Below, one piece after another: positions 41,436 through 49,588 of a stretch of 64,000 nucleotides of DNA. Source of the stretch: Comamonadaceae bacterium OS-1 (GTDB taxonomy: Bacteria > Pseudomonadota > Gammaproteobacteria > Burkholderiales > Burkholderiaceae_C); NCBI GenBank assembly GCA_027923965.1, contig AP026969.1, positions 3,224,001 to 3,288,000 on the forward strand, read 5' to 3'. The translations under genes were made by a program, and so were the position numbers. Position 1 is the first letter of the stretch, and each line of letters starts with the position of its first letter. Under the pieces are notes generated by a model. That model was not told where the DNA came from, made no database searches, and was given only the letters and a program-made list of their open reading frames with translations.

Positions 41436-42774
41436 AGACGGCATGGCTGATGATGTAGCGGAATTTACCCGACTTCTCGGCGGCGATGGACTCCACCAGC
41501 TCCACCTCCACCTCCACACTGGCCCCCAGGCGGCGCTGGAATCCGGCAATGATCTGGCCTACCATGGACGGCTCGAAGCCGGGGCCGGTGACCAGCAGCA
41601 CGCGGGTTTTTTTGCGCGACTCCTGCACCACCTTGAAGGACTGCACCCCGGCCAGATCGCGCAGGATGTAGATCAGCGACAGGCCGTGCATGACCGTGCC
41701 GTCGGCAGCGATCACAAAGTCGGTGCTGCGGCCCTGGATTTCTTTCAGCACCGGCAGGCCCCGGCCACAGCTGCACGGTGCACTATCCAGCACGCCGATA
41801 TCGCCCGTGCGGTAGCGGATGAACGGAAAGTCATTGGTGGCCAGGTGCGTCACCACGATCTCGCCTGCCACGCCGGGGGGCTGCACCTCTCCGGCTTCGT
41901 TGACGATCTCCACCACCAGGTCGTCGGCGGTGATGTGCATGCTGCCTGCCGGGCATTCGTGGGCGATGAAGCCCGCGTCGCGCCCGCCGTAGCCATTGGC
42001 CACCGGGCAGCCAAAGGCTTTGCTGATGGTGGCACGCTGGTTGTCGTACAGGCGCTCGGAGGTGACGAAGGCCACTTTGATCCCCAGGTCGTCCATGGCC
42101 ACGCCACGTTTTTGCGCATGCTGGGCGATGTGCGTGAGGGCCGAGGGGTAGCCAAACAGCATCTTGGGGCGGGTGCTGCGGATGGTGGCGATGAAGCCAT
42201 CCAGCTTGGCCTCGGACATCTCGAACGCGGGCAGCAACTGGGTGCGCAGCATCTGGTCGCGCAGGTGTTTGATGCGGTCTTGCCCGCCGAGCTCGATGGG
42301 CGAGCCCCAGACCACGATTTCCGGGTCGCCAATGTCCACGCCCCACCAGCGGGTGGCCCGCCACTTGGCCGCCACGTCGTGGCTGACGCGTTTTTTGCCG
42401 ATGAAGAACACCAGCGGCTCACCCGACGAGCCGCCGGTATTGAAACGGGCCAGGCCCTGGGCGTGGGCGTGGCGTAGCGCGTCGGTGTTCGCTTTGATGA
42501 CCGATTTGGTGAGGAACGGCAGGCGGGCCAGATCGGCCACCGACTGCAGCTGCGCGGGGTCAAAGCCGGTGCGGGCAAACAGATCGCGGTAGTACGGCAC
42601 GTGCTGGCCCACATCGGCCAGCAAGGCGCGCAGCTGCTGCAACTGGTAGGCCGCAATCTGCGCCGGGGGCCACCACTGGGCGGTTTCCATGTGGCGGCGC
42701 GTGGCCACCGTGCTGTGGCTCTTGAGCCGCTCGTGCAGCGGAAATAGCAAACCGGAGACCAGGGATGTGTACAT
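41434..42774 (-). CDS. PaaK/CapK family AMP-forming ligase-like protein
   Basis: A 446-residue member of the phenylacetate-CoA ligase/CapK/coenzyme F390 synthetase group. The adenylation core is visible: FNTGGSSGEPLVFFIGKKR (P-loop TGGSSG), VTSERLYDNQR, NGYGGRDAGFIAHEC and FIRYRTGDIGVLDSAPCSCG. CapK-type genes recur in capsule and EPS loci, where their substrate is not known; they may activate an acyl group for glycan decoration. It lies within the XrtA locus between a glycosyltransferase and the ligase gene. Confidence 0.88.
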   Translation of the reverse strand: MYTSLVSGLLFPLHERLKSHSTVATRRHMETAQWWPPAQIAAYQLQQLRALLADVGQHVPYYRDLFARTGFDPAQLQSVADLARLPFLTKSVIKANTDALRHAHAQGLARFNTGGSSGEPLVFFIGKKRVSHDVAAKWRATRWWGVDIGDPEIVVWGSPIELGGQDRIKHLRDQMLRTQLLPAFEMSEAKLDGFIATIRSTRPKMLFGYPSALTHIAQHAQKRGVAMDDLGIKVAFVTSERLYDNQRATISKAFGCPVANGYGGRDAGFIAHECPAGSMHITADDLVVEIVNEAGEVQPPGVAGEIVVTHLATNDFPFIRYRTGDIGVLDSAPCSCGRGLPVLKEIQGRSTDFVIAADGTVMHGLSLIYILRDLAGVQSFKVVQESRKKTRVLLVTGPGFEPSMVGQIIAGFQRRLGASVEVEVELVESIAAEKSGKFRYIISHAV

Positions 42775-42837
42775 ATCAATACTACAAAATGTATAGCTGC
42801 TTACGCTGATGGGACTGGCACAAAGCAGCTATTTTGC
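42775..42837. repeat. Dispersed palindromic repeat, family A copy 8
   Basis: It holds TATAGCTGCTTACGCTGATG and the closing arm AAAGCAGCTATTTTGC. It lies between the glycosyltransferase and PaaK-like genes and contains the former's stop codon (42829-42831). Confidence 0.75.
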
Positions 42838-43911
42838 TTGAATTGCCTGGCGGTAGTGCGCGGCCAGCAGTGGCGCGACCTGGCCCCAGGTGTAGCGCTG
42901 CACCTCGGCCAGGCCCGCCTGCTGCAGGCGCGCCCATAGACCCGCATCGTCCAGCAGCCGCAAGCAGGCCGCTGCCATGGCCTCGGGCTTGGCGGGGGGC
43001 ACCAGCAAGGCGGTCACGCCGTCTTGCACCATGTAAGGCACGCCCCCCACATTGGTACTGACCACCGGCACGCCGCTGGCCATGGACTCCAGCACCGAGT
43101 TGGGCATGTTGTCGGCCAGGCTGGGGTTGAGCATGACGTCGGCCTCGCGGTACAGCGCGGCCATGGCATCGCGGTCCAGCCGCCCGGTGAAATGCACGCA
43201 GGCCTGCAACCCCAGGTCGGCCACCAGTTGGCGCAGTGCGGCTTCTTGCGGGCCGCTGCCGGCGATGGTCAGCCGCGCCTGGGGCCATTGCGCCTGCACA
43301 GCCTGGAAGGCGCGGATGGCGGTGGTGTTGTCATAGAGCGGCTCCAGGTTGCGCGCCACCACCAGGTGCGCCGACTGGGCGGTCTTGTCGCCCCGCGGAT
43401 GGAAGCGGGCCAGATCAATGATGTTGGGCACGATGGCCGCCTGCATGCCGAAGCGGGCAAACACCTCCTGCAAAAAAGTCGACGGCACCAGCAAACCGGC
43501 GGTGGCGGCCATGGACTTGCGCACCACGGCCTGCGCACCTTGCAGGAATTCGGCCGCCTCGCCACCCCGGTAGTTGACCACCACGGGCACGCCGCGCAAG
43601 CGCGCAATCCAGATGGCAGGCGCGGCAAACAGATGCCAAGACCAGCCCGAGTTGGCCATGATGTGCAGCACATCGCTATGGCCCGCGGCACGCCACAAGG
43701 CCACCAGGTAAGGCAACAAACGAAACACCGCCCGCACGCCCGGCACGCGCCCAGCCCACAGGGGGCGGTACGGCGCGTTGGTTTGCACCAGAGTGACCTG
43801 GGCTTGGGCAGAACGCAGCAGTTCGGCCAGTTGCCGGGTCTGGTTGGCCATGCCGCCCGCAGGCGGTGGCAAAGGACCGACCAGGCCCACCCGGATACCC
43901 GCAAACGCCAT
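42829..43911 (-). CDS. Family 4-like glycosyltransferase (GT-B)
   Basis: A 360-residue GT-B enzyme. The N-terminal domain begins VGLVGPLPPPAGGMANQTRQ (Gly-rich acceptor loop), and the C-terminal donor domain contains GSGPQEAALRQL, HFTGRLDRDAM and NPSLADNMPNSVLESMASG with the E-x7-E-like retaining motif (here N...E). It adds a sugar to a lipid-linked precursor at the cytosolic face. It starts at the stop of the next glycosyltransferase gene, so the two are coupled. The stop lies in a dispersed repeat. Confidence 0.9.
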   Translation of the reverse strand: MAFAGIRVGLVGPLPPPAGGMANQTRQLAELLRSAQAQVTLVQTNAPYRPLWAGRVPGVRAVFRLLPYLVALWRAAGHSDVLHIMANSGWSWHLFAAPAIWIARLRGVPVVVNYRGGEAAEFLQGAQAVVRKSMAATAGLLVPSTFLQEVFARFGMQAAIVPNIIDLARFHPRGDKTAQSAHLVVARNLEPLYDNTTAIRAFQAVQAQWPQARLTIAGSGPQEAALRQLVADLGLQACVHFTGRLDRDAMAALYREADVMLNPSLADNMPNSVLESMASGVPVVSTNVGGVPYMVQDGVTALLVPPAKPEAMAAACLRLLDDAGLWARLQQAGLAEVQRYTWGQVAPLLAAHYRQAIQAK

Positions 43912-45137
43912 CAGGCCACGCTGCCCGTTAACGTGGAAGTGAGTGCGGCGTAAGGACGGCGGTAATGGTCGATGCTGGCCGTCCAGTTGCGTTCGGATTC
44001 GACAAATCTGCGGCCTGCCGCGCGCAGCTGGGGCCAGCGCTCAGGCGTAGCCAGCAGATCCACAATCGCCTGGGCCAGCGCAGGTGCACTGCCCGCCTTG
44101 AACAGCATGCCGGTTTCGCCATGGCGGATGAGTTCCTTGTGGCCACCCACATCGGAAGCCACCAGCACCCGGCCTTGGGCCATGGCTTCCAGGGGTTTGA
44201 GCGGCGTGACCAGCTCGGTCAGGCGCATGGAGTGGCGCGGATAGGCCAGCACATCCACCAGGTCGTAATAGCGCTGCACTTCGGCATGCGGCACGCGGCC
44301 GGTGAAGATGACTTTGTCCTGGATGCCCAAGGCCTGGGCCTGGGCCTTGAGGGCATCGTCCTGCGGGCCACCGCCCACCAGCAGCAAACGCACCTGGGGT
44401 TCCTTGGCCAAAATCTGGGGCAAGGCGGCCAACAGCAGGTCCAGGCCTTCATAGGCGTAAAACGAACCAATGAAGCCCACCACCTTGCAGTCGGTCAGAC
44501 CGAGACGGGTTTTGAGCGCCATATCGGGCACGCCACCCACATCGAACGAGTCGACATCCACCGCGTTGGGAATCACCGTGACCTTGGACGCGGGGATGCC
44601 CCGCGCCACGATGTCGGAGCGCAGGCCTTCGCAGATGGTGAAGATGTGGCTGGCCAGCTTGAACGCCCGGGTTTCCAGGCGGCGCGTGAGGCGGTAGCGC
44701 AGGCTGCCCTCGGCCGTGGTGCCGTGGTCTACCGCGGCATCCTCCCAAAACGCCCGTACTTCGTACACCACGGGGATGCCCAGGCGCTTACCCACCCGCA
44801 GGGCGGGCATGGCGTTGAGCACCGGGGAATGGGCGTGCAGGATGTCGGGGCGGACCCGTTCGGCTACTTCCTGCAACCGCCGCTCCACCTGGCGCATCAT
44901 GGCCCATTCACCCAGCCCCGGCAGGGCACTGCCCTCCCCTGCCGCCGCGGGTGTGCGGTAGAAATGCCAGCCGTCTACATCCTCTTCCAGCGCATTGCCG
45001 TGGGTGTGCTTGGGGGTGGTGAGGTGGAAGGTTTCCCAGCCCAGTTTGCGCTGTTCGCGCAGGATGGACAGGGTGCGGAAGGTGTAACCACTGTGCAGGG
45101 GAATGGAATGGTCCAGCACATGCAGGATGCGCGTCAT
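43911..45137 (-). CDS. XrtA/PEP-CTERM system-associated glycosyltransferase (exosortase A type, TIGR04063-like)
   Basis: A 408-residue GT-B glycosyltransferase. The N-terminus MTRILHVLDHSIPLHSGYTF and the segment LREQRKLGWETFHLTTPKH are typical of a glycosyltransferase family confined to exosortase A loci. The donor part has VGFIGSFYAYEGLDLLL, LLVGGGPQDDALKAQA and the E-x7-E region LVTPLKPLEAMAQGR. ATG 45137 overlaps the amidotransferase stop (ATGA). Its exact sugar is unknown. Confidence 0.9.
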   Translation of the reverse strand: MTRILHVLDHSIPLHSGYTFRTLSILREQRKLGWETFHLTTPKHTHGNALEEDVDGWHFYRTPAAAGEGSALPGLGEWAMMRQVERRLQEVAERVRPDILHAHSPVLNAMPALRVGKRLGIPVVYEVRAFWEDAAVDHGTTAEGSLRYRLTRRLETRAFKLASHIFTICEGLRSDIVARGIPASKVTVIPNAVDVDSFDVGGVPDMALKTRLGLTDCKVVGFIGSFYAYEGLDLLLAALPQILAKEPQVRLLLVGGGPQDDALKAQAQALGIQDKVIFTGRVPHAEVQRYYDLVDVLAYPRHSMRLTELVTPLKPLEAMAQGRVLVASDVGGHKELIRHGETGMLFKAGSAPALAQAIVDLLATPERWPQLRAAGRRFVESERNWTASIDHYRRPYAALTSTLTGSVA

Positions 45138-47068
45138 ACCGCCACAGCCTCTGCAGGTGTGGGCATGTGCACTTCGGGCTGCATCACGTTGCGCAAAAAT
45201 GCCTCGAACATCAGCAGGGTCCACAAGGGTGCGCTGTAATCACGGGCACCGGAATCGTGCGCGTCCACCAGATGCTCCAAGTATTGGCGGTTGAACCAGC
45301 CGGTTTCGGCCAGGCGTGGGCCCAACACCGCATCGCGCACGCGCTGGCGCAAGGGGCCGCGGAACCAGCGTGCCAAGGGCACCGAGAAGCCCATTTTGGG
45401 ACGGTACAAAATATCGTGTGGCAGGCGCGGCTCCATGGACTTTTTAAGCAAATATTTGCCCTCTTGGCCCTGGATCTTGAGCGAGGACGGCAAAGTCGCC
45501 ATCCACTCGACCAGTTCGTGGTCCATCAGGGGTTCACGCACTTCCAGCGAATGGGCCATGCTGGCGCGGTCCACCTTGGTGTTGATGTCGCCGACCAGGT
45601 AGGTTTTCAGGTCCAGGTACTGGATCAGGGCCAAGGGGTCGTCGGTATTCGCCTGGCTGGCGTGGTAATCGAACACTTCCTGGGCGTTGTATCCGGCCAG
45701 CTCGGTCTTGAACCGCGGGCTGAACAACTGGTCGCGCATGGGGCCGCGCAAAATCGACACCGAATGGAAATACGCCTCCACCGAGCTGCGGGCCATGCCC
45801 TCGAACGTGGTTTTGGCGCGGAACATGCGCGGTGCCCAGTCGGCCTTGGGATAGATGCGGCCCAGTGTCTTGAACAAGGGCTGGCGCAGTGCCGCAGGCA
45901 TGGACGAGCGCATCTTTTCTTCCATCAGATGCATGCGGTAACGGCGGTAGCCGCCAAAGGTCTCGTCACCACCGTCACCGGATAGCGCGACGGTCACGTG
46001 CTTGCGCGCCAACTCGCACACCCGGTAAGTGGGTATGGCCGAGCTGTCGGCATAGGGCTCGTCGTACAAACGGGCCAGGGTGTCGATCAGGTCGAAGTCG
46101 TCGCTCTTGACCATCTCTACATGGTGGTTGGTGTGGTAGCGGTCGGCCACGGTTTGGGCAAAAGTAGCCTCGTTGAAAGCCGGGTCGTCGAAAGCGATGG
46201 AGCAGGTGTTGACAGGCTCCTCTGAGATCTCGGCCATCTCGGCGACTACCGCGCTGGAGTCCACACCGCCCGACAAAAATGCACCGAGCGGCACTTCGGC
46301 AATCATGCGCAGTCGCACCGACTCTTTGAGCTTTTCATCCAATGTCGCACATGCCTCATCCGCGCCGATCTTGCTGTCCAGCGTAAAGCGCACATCCCAG
46401 TAAGCCTCGGGCTCCGGCAACGGCTGGCCGCGACGGATGGTGAGTGTGTGGGCCGGAGACAACTTTTTGGCCTGCCGGAAAATCGTGCGCGGTTCGGCCA
46501 CATAGCCCAGCGCGAAATACTCCTCCACCGCCAGCGGGTCCATGTCGCGCTTCAGACCGCCATGGGCCAGGAGCGACTTCAGCTCCGAGCCAAACACCAG
46601 CATGCCGTCGTCCAGCACGGCGTAGTACATGGGTTTGACGGCCAAGCGGTCACGCGCCATGAAAAAGGTTTGCTGGTTGCGGTCCCACAGCGCAAACGCG
46701 AACATGCCGCGGAAGCGCTGGACGCAATCCTTGCCCCAGGCTTCCCACGCATGGACGATCACCTCGGTGTCGCTGCGGGTATGGAACACATGCCCCAGGG
46801 CTTGCAGCTCTGGAATCAGCTGCTGGTAGTTGTAAATTTCACCATTGAAAACCACCACCACCGAACCGTCTTCGTTGAACAGCGGTTGCTGGCCCGTGGC
46901 CAGGTCAATGATGGAGAGGCGACGGTGCCCAAAACCTACGCCAGGCTCCAGGTACAGACCACCTTCCACAGGCCCCCGGTGGCGTTGGGATTCGTTCATG
47001 CGGTGCAAGACCGCGCGGTCAATATCGCGCCCGCTGCGGGTATCAAAAATGCCGACAATTCCACACAT
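45134..47068 (-). CDS. Asparagine synthase-like amidotransferase, exosortase A system-associated
   Basis: A 644-residue two-domain protein. The N-terminal class II glutaminase domain starts MCGIVGIFDTRSG with nucleophile Cys2 after Met removal and HRGPVEGGLYLEPGVGFGHR. The C-terminal asparagine-synthetase domain has the PP-loop FLSGGVDSSAVVAEM. This type (amidotransferase 1 of exosortase A loci) probably amidates a uronic acid or other carboxylated sugar of the polymer, which fits the nucleotide-sugar dehydrogenase encoded nearby. Start and length are as in the family. GC content is host-like, unlike genes further upstream. Confidence 0.92.
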   Translation of the reverse strand: MCGIVGIFDTRSGRDIDRAVLHRMNESQRHRGPVEGGLYLEPGVGFGHRRLSIIDLATGQQPLFNEDGSVVVVFNGEIYNYQQLIPELQALGHVFHTRSDTEVIVHAWEAWGKDCVQRFRGMFAFALWDRNQQTFFMARDRLAVKPMYYAVLDDGMLVFGSELKSLLAHGGLKRDMDPLAVEEYFALGYVAEPRTIFRQAKKLSPAHTLTIRRGQPLPEPEAYWDVRFTLDSKIGADEACATLDEKLKESVRLRMIAEVPLGAFLSGGVDSSAVVAEMAEISEEPVNTCSIAFDDPAFNEATFAQTVADRYHTNHHVEMVKSDDFDLIDTLARLYDEPYADSSAIPTYRVCELARKHVTVALSGDGGDETFGGYRRYRMHLMEEKMRSSMPAALRQPLFKTLGRIYPKADWAPRMFRAKTTFEGMARSSVEAYFHSVSILRGPMRDQLFSPRFKTELAGYNAQEVFDYHASQANTDDPLALIQYLDLKTYLVGDINTKVDRASMAHSLEVREPLMDHELVEWMATLPSSLKIQGQEGKYLLKKSMEPRLPHDILYRPKMGFSVPLARWFRGPLRQRVRDAVLGPRLAETGWFNRQYLEHLVDAHDSGARDYSAPLWTLLMFEAFLRNVMQPEVHMPTPAEAVAV

Positions 47069-47084
47069 GGTATTTATCTGTTGG

Positions 47085-48275
47085 TTATTTGTTGGTGGGA
47101 GCTAGTGGCACAGCACTTTCGCCTATGCCCAAAAGTCGATCGTACAGGCCTTGGTAAGTACCGACCATTGCATCTAAGCTAAATTTCTCCAGGATACGGT
47201 GCCGACCAGCACGTCCCATCTTTTGCGCCAATTCTGGCGAATTAGCCAACTGCACCAAACTGCGTGCAATCGCATCCACATCACCAGCAGGCACGATCTC
47301 CCCCGTCACGCCATGGAGCACCAAATCGGCATTGCCCCCCACGTCGGTGGCAATGACCGGCAAGCCACAGGCCATGGCTTCCAGTATGGTATTGGAAATA
47401 CCCTCGGCCAACGAAGGCAACACAAAGCAATCAAGCCCTCGCATGATCTCCGGCACATCGTTACGCTCACCAGGCAGCCAAGCAAACTGGGCCGCTCCAG
47501 CGGACTCCAGCAATTCCTGGCACTGCCGCCGCAATGGGCCATCGCCCACCAAGGCAAGGCGCACGCGTACTTTAAGCTTAGGCGCAATCTCCAAAGCGAG
47601 TATGAAGGCACGCGTTAACGTAAGCTGGTCTTTAACGGTTTGCATGCGCCCGACCGTACCCACAACCCACAAGCCGGTATCCGCAAATGGACACCCTTGG
47701 ATCACTGAGTGTCCGACAGACTCCGCAGGCGAGAAGCGGACCGTATCCACCCCGTTATAAACCTGCGTTATCCGTTTGGCAGAAATGTGTACTTTCTCCG
47801 TCAAATATGAAGCCAAATCACGCGACAAGGCCAAATATTGGGTAACGAAGGGTGCATAAATACGGCGCATCCATTGGTACTTCTTATTGTTACCATCAAA
47901 ATCACCAACGTCGCGACCATGCTCTCCATGGATACGGACCGAAACACCAGCAGCCCATGCCGGAATTAAAACTTCAAGGGCAGCAAGGTTTCTGGTGTGA
48001 ACAATAGTAGGACGCAGCTTCCTGAATAAACGAAATAGCTTGGGGTACAACCAGAAAGCATGGCCTGCTGGCTTATTCAAAGCATAAAACATCACATCAT
48101 CACGCACAACCCGATTACGAAAATCGGTAATATCAGTCAACGCAACTACGGCATGGCGGTATTTTTCAGAACTCATATTGTTAATCAAATTAACAACTCC
48201 ATTCTCTAATCCCCCCATATCAAAGCGGTACACAACATGTACCACCAATAGACGGCTGTCTGTTAGAGCCTCCAC
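47085..48275 (-). CDS. XrtA/PEP-CTERM system glycosyltransferase (TIGR03088-like)
   Basis: A 396-residue GT-B enzyme. VVHVVYRFDMGGLENGVVNL is the characteristic N-terminus of this exosortase A-associated family; RIHGEHGRDVGDFDGNN and LPSLAEGISNTILEAMACG (E-x7-E) follow. GTG 48275 lies 13 bases inside the end of the dehydrogenase gene and has a GGAGG-like context. The GC content lies between the AT-rich genes upstream and the GC-rich ones downstream. Confidence 0.9.
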   Translation of the reverse strand: MEALTDSRLLVVHVVYRFDMGGLENGVVNLINNMSSEKYRHAVVALTDITDFRNRVVRDDVMFYALNKPAGHAFWLYPKLFRLFRKLRPTIVHTRNLAALEVLIPAWAAGVSVRIHGEHGRDVGDFDGNNKKYQWMRRIYAPFVTQYLALSRDLASYLTEKVHISAKRITQVYNGVDTVRFSPAESVGHSVIQGCPFADTGLWVVGTVGRMQTVKDQLTLTRAFILALEIAPKLKVRVRLALVGDGPLRRQCQELLESAGAAQFAWLPGERNDVPEIMRGLDCFVLPSLAEGISNTILEAMACGLPVIATDVGGNADLVLHGVTGEIVPAGDVDAIARSLVQLANSPELAQKMGRAGRHRILEKFSLDAMVGTYQGLYDRLLGIGESAVPLAPTNK

Positions 48276-49543
48276 AGTTTATAACCAGCAGCCTCAATCG
48301 CACCGCGATCAAATGAACACTTCACGTCAATAAAAGCACCGCCTTTGACCAACTTCTTGCCAAAATCTTCCACGGACAATGCAGTATATTCATTATGCGC
48401 AACTGCAGCCACGATAGCATCCGCGCGGGGCAACTCATTCCATGTAAGCAACCGAACCCCGTACTCATGCATTGCCTCTTCAGCTTCAGCCTGAGGATCC
48501 GTAACAAACACTTCCACCCCGTAAGACTTGAGTTCCTTAATGATGTCAATCACCTTGGAATTACGCAAATCACCACAGTTCTCCTTAAAAGTGAGTCCTA
48601 AAATATTAACTCGAGCCCCTTTTATGTAACTACCCGAAGCAATCATGTGTTTAATAGTTTGCTCGGCAATGAACTTACCCATACTGTCATTGATGCGCCG
48701 TCCGGCTAAAATTACCTCAGGCTGATAACCAAGCATAGCTGCTTTATGAGTCAAATAATATGGATCGACGCCGATGCAATGCCCCCCCACTAGACCCGGT
48801 TTAAATTTCAAGAAATTCCACTTAGTTCCGGCAGCCTCTAAAACTTCCGTCGTATCAATGCCGATTTTGTCAAAAATAATTGCCAATTCGTTCATCAAAG
48901 CAATATTCAAATCTCTCTGCGTATTCTCAATTACCTTTGCAGCCTCAGCGGCCTTGATTGACGATGCCCGATGGACACCAGGGAGAATTATTTTTTCGTA
49001 AAGTTGAGCAACGCGTTCAAGAGTTTCAGGAGTGTCGCCAGATACCACCTTTAAAATCTTCGTTAAAGTGTGCTCTTTGTCACCAGGATTAATTCGTTCA
49101 GGAGAATATCCGACAAAGAAATCTTGCTTCCACTTCATACCAGATTCTCGCTCTAAAACTGGAATACAAACTTCTTCAGTTGCACCTGGATAAACTGTGG
49201 ACTCGTACACCACGATAGCTCCAGCCTTCATATGGCGACCAACGCTCGTACTGGCACCAATTAACGGTCGGAAATCAGGAATATGAGCATCATCCACAGG
49301 AGTGGGGACAGCCACTACCACGATGTCGGCCTCTGCAAGCATCGAAGCGTCATATGTATACAGGGCATGAGAAGCGGAAAGCATATCCTCATTGGACAAT
49401 TCTCGCGAAGGGTCAACACCTTTCAAACAAGATTCCACCTTAGACACTGAAATATCAAACCCAATAGTTTTAAAGTGTTTGCCAAACTCAATAACCAATG
49501 GCAATCCAACATAACCGAGACCGATTACAGCAACTACTGTCAT
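48263..49543 (-). CDS. Nucleotide-sugar dehydrogenase (UDP-GlcNAc/UDP-GalNAc 6-dehydrogenase, TviB/WbpO type)
   Basis: A 426-residue enzyme of the UDP-glucose/GDP-mannose dehydrogenase family. The NAD-binding VAVIGLGYVGLPLVIEFGK is at residues 4-22, and ESTVYPGATEE follows. The catalytic Cys is in GLVGGHCIGVDPYYLTHKA, and the third domain starts at NILGLTFKENCGDLRNSK. The form YYLTHKA with KWNFLKFKPG is that of TviB/WbpO, which oxidise UDP-HexNAc to the uronic acid. With WecB it could supply N-acetylmannosaminuronic acid or a related acidic sugar. The donor is inferred. Confidence 0.9.
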   Translation of the reverse strand: MTVVAVIGLGYVGLPLVIEFGKHFKTIGFDISVSKVESCLKGVDPSRELSNEDMLSASHALYTYDASMLAEADIVVVAVPTPVDDAHIPDFRPLIGASTSVGRHMKAGAIVVYESTVYPGATEEVCIPVLERESGMKWKQDFFVGYSPERINPGDKEHTLTKILKVVSGDTPETLERVAQLYEKIILPGVHRASSIKAAEAAKVIENTQRDLNIALMNELAIIFDKIGIDTTEVLEAAGTKWNFLKFKPGLVGGHCIGVDPYYLTHKAAMLGYQPEVILAGRRINDSMGKFIAEQTIKHMIASGSYIKGARVNILGLTFKENCGDLRNSKVIDIIKELKSYGVEVFVTDPQAEAEEAMHEYGVRLLTWNELPRADAIVAAVAHNEYTALSVEDFGKKLVKGGAFIDVKCSFDRGAIEAAGYKLWRL

Positions 49544-49588
49544 TTCAATTCCTCAAAAATATATAAAATATTACCAATTAAACCAATA

